From the NCBI GenBank assembly GCA_963727765.1, contig CAVSGZ010000008.1, positions 868,001 through 932,000 of the forward strand: a DNA stretch of 64,000 nt. The letters are read 5' to 3'. Positions 26,002-34,553 of the stretch are shown here, piece after piece; the first letter of the stretch is position 1; the number at the start of each line of letters is the position of its first letter. Below the pieces are notes generated by a model. The model worked only from the letters and a program-made list of their open reading frames with translations, ran no database searches and had not been told where the DNA came from. The position numbers and the translations under genes were made by a program. Source of the DNA: FEN-299 sp963727765 (GTDB lineage Bacteria > Acidobacteriota > Vicinamibacteria > Vicinamibacterales > Fen-181).

Positions 26002-28512
26002 GACAGCTCCTGTTCCAGCAATCGGCACAGCGCGGCCGGGTCTCGCTCGCGCTCGACCGACTCCCTGAACTCCTCGTGCATCAGGCGCCGGGCCAGCGAC
26101 GCCAGCACGCGCATATGCGTCGCGGCCGGCTCGGCTTCGCGGACGACGAGCAGGATCACCGTTCGCACCCTCTGCCCATCGATCGCCTTCCAGTCCACGC
26201 CTGCGCGCAGCTTCACGATCGCCATCGAGCTGGCCGTCGCCGCGTCGGTCTGACAGTGCGGGATGGCGAAGCCGAACCCGAATCCGGTGGAGTGACGTCT
26301 CCTCCCGGCGCCAGACCGCGTCTTCGATCTCTCGCGGGCGATCCGTGCGCCCGGCAGCATACAGCAGGTCGACCGCGGCCTTGATCGCTTCTTCCTTGGT
26401 CCCGCAGTCCGCATCGAGCTCGACCAGGTCCGGCTCGGTCAGCGGCAGCTCGCGCCAGTGCCCGCGCTCGTCGAGCAATTGTGCAACGTCGCGCGACGTC
26501 GCCGCGTGCATCGCACGCTCCACCAGCGAGGTACAGCCGGCCGCCGAGAGCTCGCCGACGAGCGCCCTGGTTGACGGAATGTCCGCCGCGGCCAGGCTGA
26601 TCTCGTCGAGGCCAAGGCCGACCATGAGCGGCAGGCAGCGCGCCTGCCCGCCCATCTCGCCGCAGAGGCCGACCCATCGCGCGGCCGCGTGCGTGCCGGC
26701 CACGATCTCGTGCAGCAGCCGGACGAAGGACGGCTCGAGCGGGTCCGCGAGGGCTGCCAGCCGAGGGTTGGTCCGGTCGACGGCGATGAAGTACTGCAGC
26801 AGGTCGTTGGTGCCGATGCTGAAGAAGTCGAGGACGCGGGCGAGCTGATCGATCATCAGCGCCGCCGAGGGCACTTCGATCATCGCGCCCAGCGGCAGCT
26901 CCCGGTTGAAGGCGACTCCGGCCGCCGCGAGCGCCGCCTGTTCTTCCGTCACCACGCGCCGCACCCAGGCCGCCTCGTCCAGCCGCGCGACCATCGGGAT
27001 CATCACCCGGAGCGTGCCATACGCCGACGCGCGCAGCAGCGCCCGCACCTGCGTGCGGAACAGCGGCTCGAACTCGGGGTAGATCCGGACGCCGCGAAAA
27101 CCCAGGAAGGGGTTGTCTTCCTTCGGCCACGCGAGGTAGGGGAGCGGCTTGTCGCCGCCCACATCGAGCGTGCGGATGATGACCGGCCGTCCGGACGCAT
27201 CGACGACCGCGCGGCGGTACTCGTCGAACTGTTCCTCTTCCGACGGCGGCGCCGGGCGCGCGAGGAAGAGCATCTCCGTTCGGAACAGCCCGACGGCGTC
27301 GGCGCCGCTCGCGACGGCCTCGGCCACCTCGGCGGCGGAGCCGACGTTGGCCGCCACCTCGAGGCGGCGCCCGTCGAACGTCGTCGCCGGACGTTCGAGT
27401 GACCGGCGCACACGAATCTGCCGTCGATCGAGGCGGCGCTGCTCCATGTCGTAGTAGTGGCGAATCTGGTCGGTCACGCTGGTGACGACGGCGCCGAGAT
27501 CCGCGTCCACGACGACCTCCTGCCCGTCAAGTGCCGCCAGGTCGAGCCCTTCGACGCCGACGACTGTCGGGATCGCGCGCGACCGCGCCAGGATCACGGT
27601 GTGAGACGTCTTCCCGGCGCTTGCCAGCACCAGGCCCTTGACGTGCTCGCGGTCGAGCGCCAGCAGTTGCGCCGGCGTCAGCGTGTCGGCCACGCAAATC
27701 GCGTCGGCGTCCAGCACCGTCTCGTCGGCGGGCAGGGCCGCGCCGTACACCTCGCGCAGCAGCGCGCGGCAGACGTCGTGGATGTCCAGCGCGCGCTCCC
27801 GTAGGATGGCGCTGCCGGTGGCCGCCAGCATGCTGCCGAAGTGCGCCTCGGCCTCGGCGATGGCGCCGGCCGCTGTCAGCCCGCGCTCGCGGACAGACCG
27901 GACGATGGCCGAGGCGAACTCGGGATCGCGGGCCACCGACCGGTGGGCGCGCAGCAGGTCGTCTTCGAGGCGGTGGCCGCCCGCGCCGACTCGCGCGTCG
28001 TAGCGGCTCAGTAGACCCTCGAGCGCCGTTTCCAACTTCCCGATCTCGGCCTCCACGTTCGCGACGCCGGCACGGGGCAGCGCCCCGGCCAGCGGGTGCG
28101 CCCGAATCACGCGCGCAGGGCCAATTCCGATGCCGGGCACGACGGGAGTGCCGGAAGCGACGACGGCGTTCGCCCGCCTCAGCACGGGGGGCAGCGACAG
28201 CCCCTGAATCGCCGCCCGTGGCAGCGCGGGCACGTCGTCCACATGGGGGAGGGTGAGTTCGACAAAGCGCGCCAGCGACTCGATCAGCTGCGCCGCATCG
28301 GCCCCCGTCGCGTCGAGATGGCAGGGGTCCCGGTGCCGGATGTCGAGGCCGACGATGCCAAGGACGCTCTTGGCGTTGGCGGCCCGGCCTGTGCGGTCGT
28401 TGGTGAGCGACACCTCGGCGTCAAATCGGCGCGCCGCGTGCTCGAGCGCGCTCGCCGGGCGGGCGTGCATGCCGCCGGAGAGCGGGAACGAGAAGCGGTG
28501 GGAGACGGTCAT
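25998..28512 (-). CDS. PTS multiphosphoryl transfer protein HPr-EI-EIIA, frameshifted near the C-terminus
   Basis: About 837 residues in three modules. HPr (1-90) has His16 in GGMHARPAS. Enzyme I (about 110-690) has its His in GKTSHTVILARSRA, GLFRTEMLFL, and the C-terminal PEP-binding FFSIGTNDLLQYF with CGEMGG. EIIA of the fructose/mannitol type has its His in GFAIPHCQTD. One extra base near 26287 splits the EIIA module: the first frame ends after AVWRREETS and the other resumes at TGFGFGFAIPHC. It carries all soluble phosphotransfer steps from PEP to EIIB. The start at 28512 lies 5 bases after the EIIB stop. Confidence 0.85.
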
Positions 28513-28516
28513 CGTC

Positions 28517-28810
28517 TTACAACCGTGCGAAGACGGCTTCGGGGTTCCTGATGGCGAGTTGCACGGGCACTTCGAGCTTGCGGATCCGGTCGAACCGCTC
28601 GGGCCGCTCGAGGGCGATGTCGGCGGCGATGATCGCGACATCGGCGCCGCTCACATCGGCCGCCGTCAGCTCGTTCTCGATGCCCATCGCCCCCTGCGTT
28701 TCCACTTTGATGGCGTGCCCGAGCTTCTTCGCCGTCTTCTCGAGCTGCTCGGCGGCCATGTAGGTATGCGCGATTCCCGTGGGGCAAGCGGTCACTGCGA
28801 CGATCTTCAT
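28517..28810 (-). CDS. PTS fructose-type EIIB component
   Basis: 97-residue cytosolic EIIB with the phosphocysteine Cys9 in VTACPTGIAHTYMAA, the hallmark of fructose-family EIIB. It lies 29 bases downstream of EIIC and 5 bases upstream of the HPr-EI-EIIA gene, so EIIC, EIIB and the fused phosphotransfer protein are separate proteins encoded in the order of phosphate flow in reverse. Complete and intact. Confidence 0.93.
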   Translation of the reverse strand: MKIVAVTACPTGIAHTYMAAEQLEKTAKKLGHAIKVETQGAMGIENELTAADVSGADVAIIAADIALERPERFDRIRKLEVPVQLAIRNPEAVFARL

Positions 28811-28839
28811 GGAACTCTCCTGCGCGAGAACGCCGCCGC

Positions 28840-29889
28840 TCAGACCGTCGGCGTCTTCTCGGTCAGCCGCTTCACCGCGTTGATCGTCAGCGCCGTCACC
28901 ACGCTGCCCGCGACGATCGCCAGCACGAAGACGAGCCGGTGGTCCACCACCGGCAGCACGATCGGGCCGCCGTGAGGCGCATGATCGCCCACGCCGCCGA
29001 GCATGGCCACCACGGCCGCCACCATCGACCCGACCATGATCGACGGGATCACCCGCACCGGGTCACCCGCGGCGAACGGGATCGCGCCCTCCGTGATCCC
29101 GATGAGGCCCATGCCGAGCGCGGCGATGCCCGATTCCTTCTGCTCGTCGGTCCAGATCCGGCGCCCGAGGAAGGTCGCCAGCGCGAGGCCGAGCGGCGGC
29201 GTGCAGATGGCCGCCGCGCACGCGCCCATGACCGCGAAGTTCCCTTCCTTGATCATCGCGGCGCCGAAGAAGAACGCGGCCTTGTTCACCGGGCCGCCCA
29301 TGTCGAACGCGATCATCGCGCCGAGCACCGCCGCGAGGGCCACCGCGTTGCCGCCGCTCATCGACTGCAGCCAGACGCCGAGAAACGTCATCACGCCCGC
29401 GATCGGCGCTCCGACCACCTTCAGCATCACCGTGCCGACGATGAGACCGGAGACGATCGGGATGATGAGGATCGGCATGATCGGCCGGACGAACCTGTTG
29501 ACCGGCAGCTTCTTGAGCAGGTTGACGACGTGGCCGGCGAGCAGTCCCACGAGCAGCGCGCCGAGGAAGCCCGCGTTGGTCGTGCCGGCGAGGTAGCCGC
29601 CGAGGAGGCCGGGCACCAGCCCCGGCTTGCCCGCCATGCCGTAGGCGATGAACCCGGCGAGCACCGGCATCGCCATCTTGAAGGCGGCGTCGCCGATGTC
29701 GAGGATCATCTTGAGCGTCGGCGCCGACGAAAAGTCCGGCCCGCCGGTCGAGGTCATCGACCCGGGGTGGAGCATCGTGAGGAGCGCGATGGCGGTGGCG
29801 ATGAGGATGCCGCCGCACGCGATCATCGGGATGACGTAGGACACCCCGGTCAGGAGATACTGCTTGTGCTGCCGCAGCGCCTGCTTCAT
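28840..29889 (-). CDS. PTS fructose-type EIIC permease
   Basis: 349-residue membrane permease with about nine spans. GVSYVIPMIACGGILIA is the first helix, FDMGGPVNKAA the conserved loop, and GMGLIGITEGAIPFAAGDP the sugar-binding Glu motif. First gene of the operon; GGAGGG precedes the ATG at 29889. The divergent acetolactate-synthase-like gene starts 110 bases away, so promoters of both must lie in 29890-29999. Together with EIIB and EIIA it would import and phosphorylate a hexose, mannose being the natural guess from the coupled mannosidase. Confidence 0.92.
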   Translation of the reverse strand: MKQALRQHKQYLLTGVSYVIPMIACGGILIATAIALLTMLHPGSMTSTGGPDFSSAPTLKMILDIGDAAFKMAMPVLAGFIAYGMAGKPGLVPGLLGGYLAGTTNAGFLGALLVGLLAGHVVNLLKKLPVNRFVRPIMPILIIPIVSGLIVGTVMLKVVGAPIAGVMTFLGVWLQSMSGGNAVALAAVLGAMIAFDMGGPVNKAAFFFGAAMIKEGNFAVMGACAAAICTPPLGLALATFLGRRIWTDEQKESGIAALGMGLIGITEGAIPFAAGDPVRVIPSIMVGSMVAAVVAMLGGVGDHAPHGGPIVLPVVDHRLVFVLAIVAGSVVTALTINAVKRLTEKTPTV

Positions 29890-29999
29890 GCGCCCTCCGG
29901 GCCTCTCCGCCGCTCTCAGGGGTCGGGGCGGCTTTCCTTGGACCCGCGAATTTGAACACAAAAACGCAATTGATGATAGTCTGCGGCCGGAGGCGTGTG

Positions 30000-31628
30000 A
30001 TGCCGACGGTCGCGGAACGGATGGCCGCCACGCTCGCCGAGGCGGGTGTCGATCGGATCTACGGGCTGCCGGGCGGCGAGATCCTCGATTTCATCGACGC
30101 GGCAAGGCGGGCCGGCATCGAGTTCGTGCTCACGCGCGACGAGACGACGGCCGCGTTCATCGCCGACGCCGAGGGGTTCCTGACAGGACGCCCGGCGGTG
30201 TGCGTCTCCACGCTGGGCCCCGGCGCCCTCAACATGACGCTCGGCGTCGCCAACGCGTGGCTCGACCGCTCGCCGGTCCTCGCCATCACCGCGTCCATGG
30301 CGGCAGCGAACGCCCCGTACACGACGCACCAGCAGATCGACCTGAACGCGGTCTACCGGCCGTTCACCAAGGCGGCGATCACGCTCGGCGGGCGCGGCAC
30401 GGCGGCCACGATGCGCGAGGCCTGCCGGCTGGCGGTGGCGCCGAGGCCTGGTCCGGTCCACATCGCGCTGCCGAGCGATGTCGCCGGGCTCGACGACCCA
30501 ATCGAGGAGCCGGCGCCCTGGTCACTCGCGCCGCCCCCGCCGCCTCCGCCGAATTCGCGGGCGCTCGGCTTCGCCATCGGGCGCATCCGCGCGGCGCGGC
30601 GTCCCGTGCTGCTGCTCGGCCTCGACCTCGACCCGCGCGTACACCGAGAGGCGGTCCGCCGCCTTGTCGATCGCCTCGACGTGCCGGTGTTCGTCACGCC
30701 CAAGGTGAAGGGACTGCTGCCCGAGGACCACCCGCGCTTTCTCGGCGTCTGCGGCGGCGTGGCGGGCGACGGCGCGATTCTCGACTTCTTCGACCAGGCC
30801 GACCTCCTGGTGGGCGTCGGCTACGACCCGGTCGAGTCCGACAAGCTGTGGCACCGAACCAACCCGATCGTCTCGCTCGGGCCAATGTCGATTGCGGCGG
30901 GTGAGTACAAACCCCTGGTCGACGTGACGGGCGATCTGCTCCGGACGATCGACGCCGTGATCGCCTCCGGGCTGGGGCCGTTCGCCTGGACCGACCTCGA
31001 GTTGTCCGAGTTCCGACGCGACCTGGCCGAGCGGCTGCGGCCGGCGTCGCCCCCTGCGCGAGGCCTCTCGCCGTACGAGGTGACTCGCTGCCTTCGCGAG
31101 GCCTGCCCGCGCGACACGATCGCCACGACCGACGTCGGGTCGGTGAAGTTCATCGTGTCGCAGGCGTGGCGCAGCGAGGAGCCGTTCACCTTGCTCGAGT
31201 CGAACGGCCTGTCGGCGATGGGCTACGGCCTGCCCGCCGCGATGGCTGCCAAGATCAGGTTCCCGCGCCGGGCGGTGCTCTGCACCGTCGGCGACGGCGG
31301 CCTCGGCATGCGCATGGCCGAGATCGAGACCTGCGTCCGCCTGCGCCTCGCGATCCCCATCGTGGTCTTCAACGACGACGGGCTGAGCCTGATCGAGGTG
31401 GTCCAGCGCAAGAAGGGCTACGAGGAGTACGGCGTGGGATACGGGCACGTCGATTTCGCCGCGGCGGGCGTGGCGCTCGGCGCGCAGGGGAGGGCCGTGC
31501 GCACGCTCGACGGCCTGGCCAGGGCCGTGTCCGAGGCCCTGGCTGCCGACGGCCCCACCGTCATCGACGTTCCCGTCGACCCGGCGGAGTATCACGCGCA
31601 GACGGCGAAGGCGGGGAGGAGGCGGTAG
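30000..31628 (+). CDS. Acetolactate-synthase-like thiamine-diphosphate enzyme
   Basis: 542 residues with three ThDP-enzyme domains. The PYR domain has YGLPGGEILDFIDA and the catalytic Glu in RDETTAAFIADAEG. The central domain follows a seven-proline linker (about residue 182). The PP domain has the Mg/ThDP motif GDGGLGMRMAEIETCVR...VVFND. It is the size of acetolactate synthase catalytic subunits, but no regulatory subunit or other branched-chain genes are nearby, so it may serve a catabolic 2-oxoacid reaction. Start at 30000 with GGAGG 8 bases upstream. Its TAG stop is the first part of a GTAGGCCGGCC palindrome. Confidence 0.8.
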   Translation: MPTVAERMAATLAEAGVDRIYGLPGGEILDFIDAARRAGIEFVLTRDETTAAFIADAEGFLTGRPAVCVSTLGPGALNMTLGVANAWLDRSPVLAITASMAAANAPYTTHQQIDLNAVYRPFTKAAITLGGRGTAATMREACRLAVAPRPGPVHIALPSDVAGLDDPIEEPAPWSLAPPPPPPPNSRALGFAIGRIRAARRPVLLLGLDLDPRVHREAVRRLVDRLDVPVFVTPKVKGLLPEDHPRFLGVCGGVAGDGAILDFFDQADLLVGVGYDPVESDKLWHRTNPIVSLGPMSIAAGEYKPLVDVTGDLLRTIDAVIASGLGPFAWTDLELSEFRRDLAERLRPASPPARGLSPYEVTRCLREACPRDTIATTDVGSVKFIVSQAWRSEEPFTLLESNGLSAMGYGLPAAMAAKIRFPRRAVLCTVGDGGLGMRMAEIETCVRLRLAIPIVVFNDDGLSLIEVVQRKKGYEEYGVGYGHVDFAAAGVALGAQGRAVRTLDGLARAVSEALAADGPTVIDVPVDPAEYHAQTAKAGRRR

Positions 31629-31650
31629 GCCGGCCTCCTGGCCGGCCCGT
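31625..31650. repeat. GTAGGCCGGCC palindrome at the end of the ThDP enzyme gene
   Basis: GTAGGCCGGCC and GGCCGGCCC arms surround TCCT, forming a strong hairpin that includes the TAG stop codon. It may act as terminator or mRNA 3' end protection. Confidence 0.5.
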
Positions 31651-31677
31651 CCGGCTAGCTTCAAACAGGATCTACGA

Positions 31678-32889
31678 ATGAAGACGCTGAACTTCGTGCC
31701 GCTGTTCTTCCTGTGCGCCGCGTTCGTGTCGGCCCAGGACGTCCCAATGACCATCAAGGCGGGCTCGCTGCTCGACGGCAAGGGCGGCGTGTCGCACAAC
31801 GTCACGATCACCGTCCGCGGCGCGGCCATCCAGTCGGTCGTCCCATCGACCCGCGCGGCGATGTACGATTTCAGCCGCCTCACGGTGCTGCCCGGCCTCA
31901 TCGACACCCATGTCCACCTGACGTGGCACTTCGGCCCCGACGGCCGCTACGAGCCGCGCGATCCGGCGCCCGCCCGGCTGATGGGCTACGCGATGGAGAA
32001 CGCGTACGCCATGCTCATGGCCGGCTTCACAACCGTGCAGAGCGTGGGCCACCCGATCGACAAGGACGTGCGCGAGGCCGTGAACCGGGGCGTCCTGCCC
32101 GGGCCGCGCGTCCTCACCAGCCTGACGGCCATCACGAACCCCAACCTGACGGTGGATCAGATCCGCGAGACGGTCCGCAGACTGAAGGCCGATGGCGCGG
32201 ATCTCGTCAAGATCTTCGCGTCGGCCAGCATCCGCGATGGCGGGCGGCAGACGCTCAGCAACGAGCAGATCCAGGCCGCGTGCGGGGAGGCGAAGGCGCA
32301 GGGGCTGCGCACGCTCGTGCACGTCTACGGGCCCGACACGATGAAGGTCGTGGCCGAGGCAGGATGCACGTCGGCCGAGCACGCGACGTTCGCTGACAGG
32401 GGCGCGCTCGAGGCGCTGGCGGCGCACGGGACCTACATCGATCCGAATGTCGGCCTCGTGAAGCAGAACTACCTCGACAACCGAGCGAAGTACGACGGGA
32501 TCGGCAATTACAACGCCGAGGGGTTCGCGGCGATGGAGAAGGCGATTCCCATCGACCTCGCGATGTTCAAGCAGGCGCTGGCGACACCCGGGCTCAAGAT
32601 CGTGTTCGGCACCGACGCGGTGGCCGGCGCGCACGGCCGCAATGCCGAGGAGCTGATCTACCGCGTGCAGAAGGGTGGACAGGATCCGGCGGCCGCCATC
32701 GTGTCCATCACGTCGCTGTCGGCCGCGTCGCTGGGGCTGGCGGGGCAAATCGGCGTCGTCGCGCCGGGCATGGCGGCCGACCTGATTGCCGTGGACGGCG
32801 ATCCGCTGAAGGACATCACGGCGCTGCGCCGGGTCGTATTCGTGATGAAGGGCGGGAAGGTGGTCAAGAACCTACCGGCAATCCACTAG
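31678..32889 (+). CDS. Exported amidohydrolase (imidazolonepropionase/prolidase-like)
   Basis: 403 residues. Signal peptide (LNFVPLFFLCAAFVSA), then a metal-dependent hydrolase barrel: IDTHVHLT (first two His ligands), LVKIFAS (bridging Lys), LVHVYG and AEHATF (His ligands), FGTDAV (catalytic Asp), and the C-terminal return of the small beta domain (GMAADLIAVDGDPL). Such exported members often hydrolyse cyclic amides or Xaa-Pro peptides; the substrate is unknown. Its last 18 bases overlap the 3' end of the convergent oxidoreductase gene. Confidence 0.85.
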   Translation: MKTLNFVPLFFLCAAFVSAQDVPMTIKAGSLLDGKGGVSHNVTITVRGAAIQSVVPSTRAAMYDFSRLTVLPGLIDTHVHLTWHFGPDGRYEPRDPAPARLMGYAMENAYAMLMAGFTTVQSVGHPIDKDVREAVNRGVLPGPRVLTSLTAITNPNLTVDQIRETVRRLKADGADLVKIFASASIRDGGRQTLSNEQIQAACGEAKAQGLRTLVHVYGPDTMKVVAEAGCTSAEHATFADRGALEALAAHGTYIDPNVGLVKQNYLDNRAKYDGIGNYNAEGFAAMEKAIPIDLAMFKQALATPGLKIVFGTDAVAGAHGRNAEELIYRVQKGGQDPAAAIVSITSLSAASLGLAGQIGVVAPGMAADLIAVDGDPLKDITALRRVVFVMKGGKVVKNLPAIH

Positions 32890-33858
32890 CACTCGTCCGA
32901 GCGCGGTGCGATTCATCAGCGTGGCGCACGCGGGGACGACCTCGGCCAGCGGGACGACCCGGCTGACGATCCGGTCCAGTGACGGCGGTTTGAGGTCGGC
33001 GCCAAGGCGCTGCCAGATCGAGGTGCGCAGCGGCATCGGGCAGTTCCCCGAGCTGGCGCCGAGCAGGCTCACGCCGCGCAGGATCAGCGGGAACACCGTC
33101 GCGTCGAACGCGGGCGACGCGGCGTTGCCCACCGCCGCCACGTTCCCCCACAGATTCACGTGCCGGATGAGGCCCGCCAGCACGGGTCCGCCCACGTTGT
33201 CGATGACACCGCCAAACCGCGTCGACTCGAGCGGCCGGGTCCCCAACGCCAGCGCCTCCGGCGTCGAGACTTCGTCGGCCCCCAGCGCCCGCAGGTATGC
33301 CTCGTGCTCGGGCCGCCCCGACACGGCCACCACGCGGTAGCCCCGGCGCTTCAACATCGCGATGGCCGCCGACCCCACGCCGCCCGTCGCCCCGGTCACC
33401 GCGATCGGCCCCTGGTCGGGCGACTGGCCGTTGACCTCCATCCGGTGCAGCGCCAGCGCGGCGGTGAACCCCGCCGTGCCCAGCACCATCGCCTCTCGCG
33501 CATCGAGGCCCTCCGGCATGGGCACCACCCAGTCGGCCGATACTCTGACCACCTGGGCGAAGCCGCCGTCGTGCGTCTCGCCAAGGCCCATCCCGTTGAC
33601 CAGCACCGCATCGCCCGCCTTGATGCGCCGGTCCGAAGACGACTCGACGCGCCCGGCCACGTCGATGCCCGCGTTGATGGGGAATCGCTTGTAAATCGGC
33701 GCGCGCCCGGTCACGCCCAGCGCGTCCTTGAAGTTGACCCCCGACCACTCGGCGCGGATGACGACCTCACCAGCCGTGAGTTCGTCGGTCGGGACTTCGA
33801 CCATGCGGGCAACGACGCCCGCGGTCTCGCGGTAGACGCGGCAGGCGAGTGACGGCAT
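32872..33858 (-). CDS. YhdH/AcuI-type NADPH quinone oxidoreductase (acryloyl-CoA reductase family)
   Basis: 328-residue MDR-superfamily protein without zinc ligands. WSGVNFKDALGVTG and FPINAGIDVAGRV (N-terminal domain), VTGATGGVGSAAIAML (NADPH site), VSGRPEHEAYLRALGA, and CPMPLRTSIWQRLGADLKP (C-terminal signature) match the YhdH/AcuI family, whose tested members reduce acryloyl-CoA to propionyl-CoA. No other propionate or DMSP gene is certain nearby. Its divergent neighbour begins 58 bases away. Confidence 0.88.
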   Translation of the reverse strand: MPSLACRVYRETAGVVARMVEVPTDELTAGEVVIRAEWSGVNFKDALGVTGRAPIYKRFPINAGIDVAGRVESSSDRRIKAGDAVLVNGMGLGETHDGGFAQVVRVSADWVVPMPEGLDAREAMVLGTAGFTAALALHRMEVNGQSPDQGPIAVTGATGGVGSAAIAMLKRRGYRVVAVSGRPEHEAYLRALGADEVSTPEALALGTRPLESTRFGGVIDNVGGPVLAGLIRHVNLWGNVAAVGNAASPAFDATVFPLILRGVSLLGASSGNCPMPLRTSIWQRLGADLKPPSLDRIVSRVVPLAEVVPACATLMNRTALGRVLVDCR

Positions 33859-33916
33859 AGGGGACTATGTTACCGCAGCGGGAGTGGCGCTAGAATCGAC
33901 ACCAATGGAGGCACCC

Positions 33917-34543
33917 ATGAGCGTAGACCACATCCACTGGCTGGGCCACGCGTCGTTCCGGATCGACGACGGCGCGGTGAGCATCTACATCGACCCGTGG
34001 AAGCTGGCGGGCGGCGCGCCGAAGGCTGACGTCATTCTCATCACGCACTCGCACTTCGACCACTTCTCGGCCGACGACATCGCGCGCATCGAGCAGCCGA
34101 AGACCGTGTTCGTGGTGACCGAGGACGTGGCGCCGAAGCTCAAAGGCAAGCACGTCGTGCTGGCCGAGCCGGGCGGGTCGTACCAGGCCGGCCAGGTCAA
34201 GATCACCGCGGTGCCGGCCTACAACCTGAACAAGGACTTCCACCCGAAGGCCAACCACTGGGTCGGCTACATCGTGACGCTCTCGAACGGCCAGCGCATC
34301 TACCACTCCGGCGACAGCGACGCGACGTCCGAGATGAAGAAGGTGCAGACCGATGTCGCGCTGATGCCGTGCGGCGGGACCTACACGATGACGGCGGCCG
34401 AGATGGCCGCGGCGGCCAACGAGTTCAAGCCGGCCACCCTCATTCCCATGCACTGGGGCGACATCGTGGGCTCGAAGGCCGACGCCGAGGCGGTGGCGAA
34501 GGCCTTCAAGGGCCAGACGGTCATCAAGCCGGTCGAGCGCTGA
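33917..34543 (+). CDS. UPF0173-type metallo-beta-lactamase-fold hydrolase
   Basis: 208 residues: HWLGHASFRI at the N-terminus, the metal motif THSHFDHFS (HxHxDH), YHSGDSD for the bridging Asp, and PMHWGD for the last His. The compact one-domain length fits UPF0173. GGAGG at 6 bases fixes the start at 33917. Hydrolytic substrate unknown. Confidence 0.87.
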   Translation: MSVDHIHWLGHASFRIDDGAVSIYIDPWKLAGGAPKADVILITHSHFDHFSADDIARIEQPKTVFVVTEDVAPKLKGKHVVLAEPGGSYQAGQVKITAVPAYNLNKDFHPKANHWVGYIVTLSNGQRIYHSGDSDATSEMKKVQTDVALMPCGGTYTMTAAEMAAAANEFKPATLIPMHWGDIVGSKADAEAVAKAFKGQTVIKPVER

Positions 34544-34553
34544 CCGCCGCGCT

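Noticed and set aside
22513..28641. A single 2042-codon open frame spanning PTS and mannosidase
   Set aside because: It is two genes that happen to share a frame after the frameshift in the EIIA module. The other frame restores EIIA and ends in an ATGA overlap with the mannosidase start, so a giant fusion is not real.
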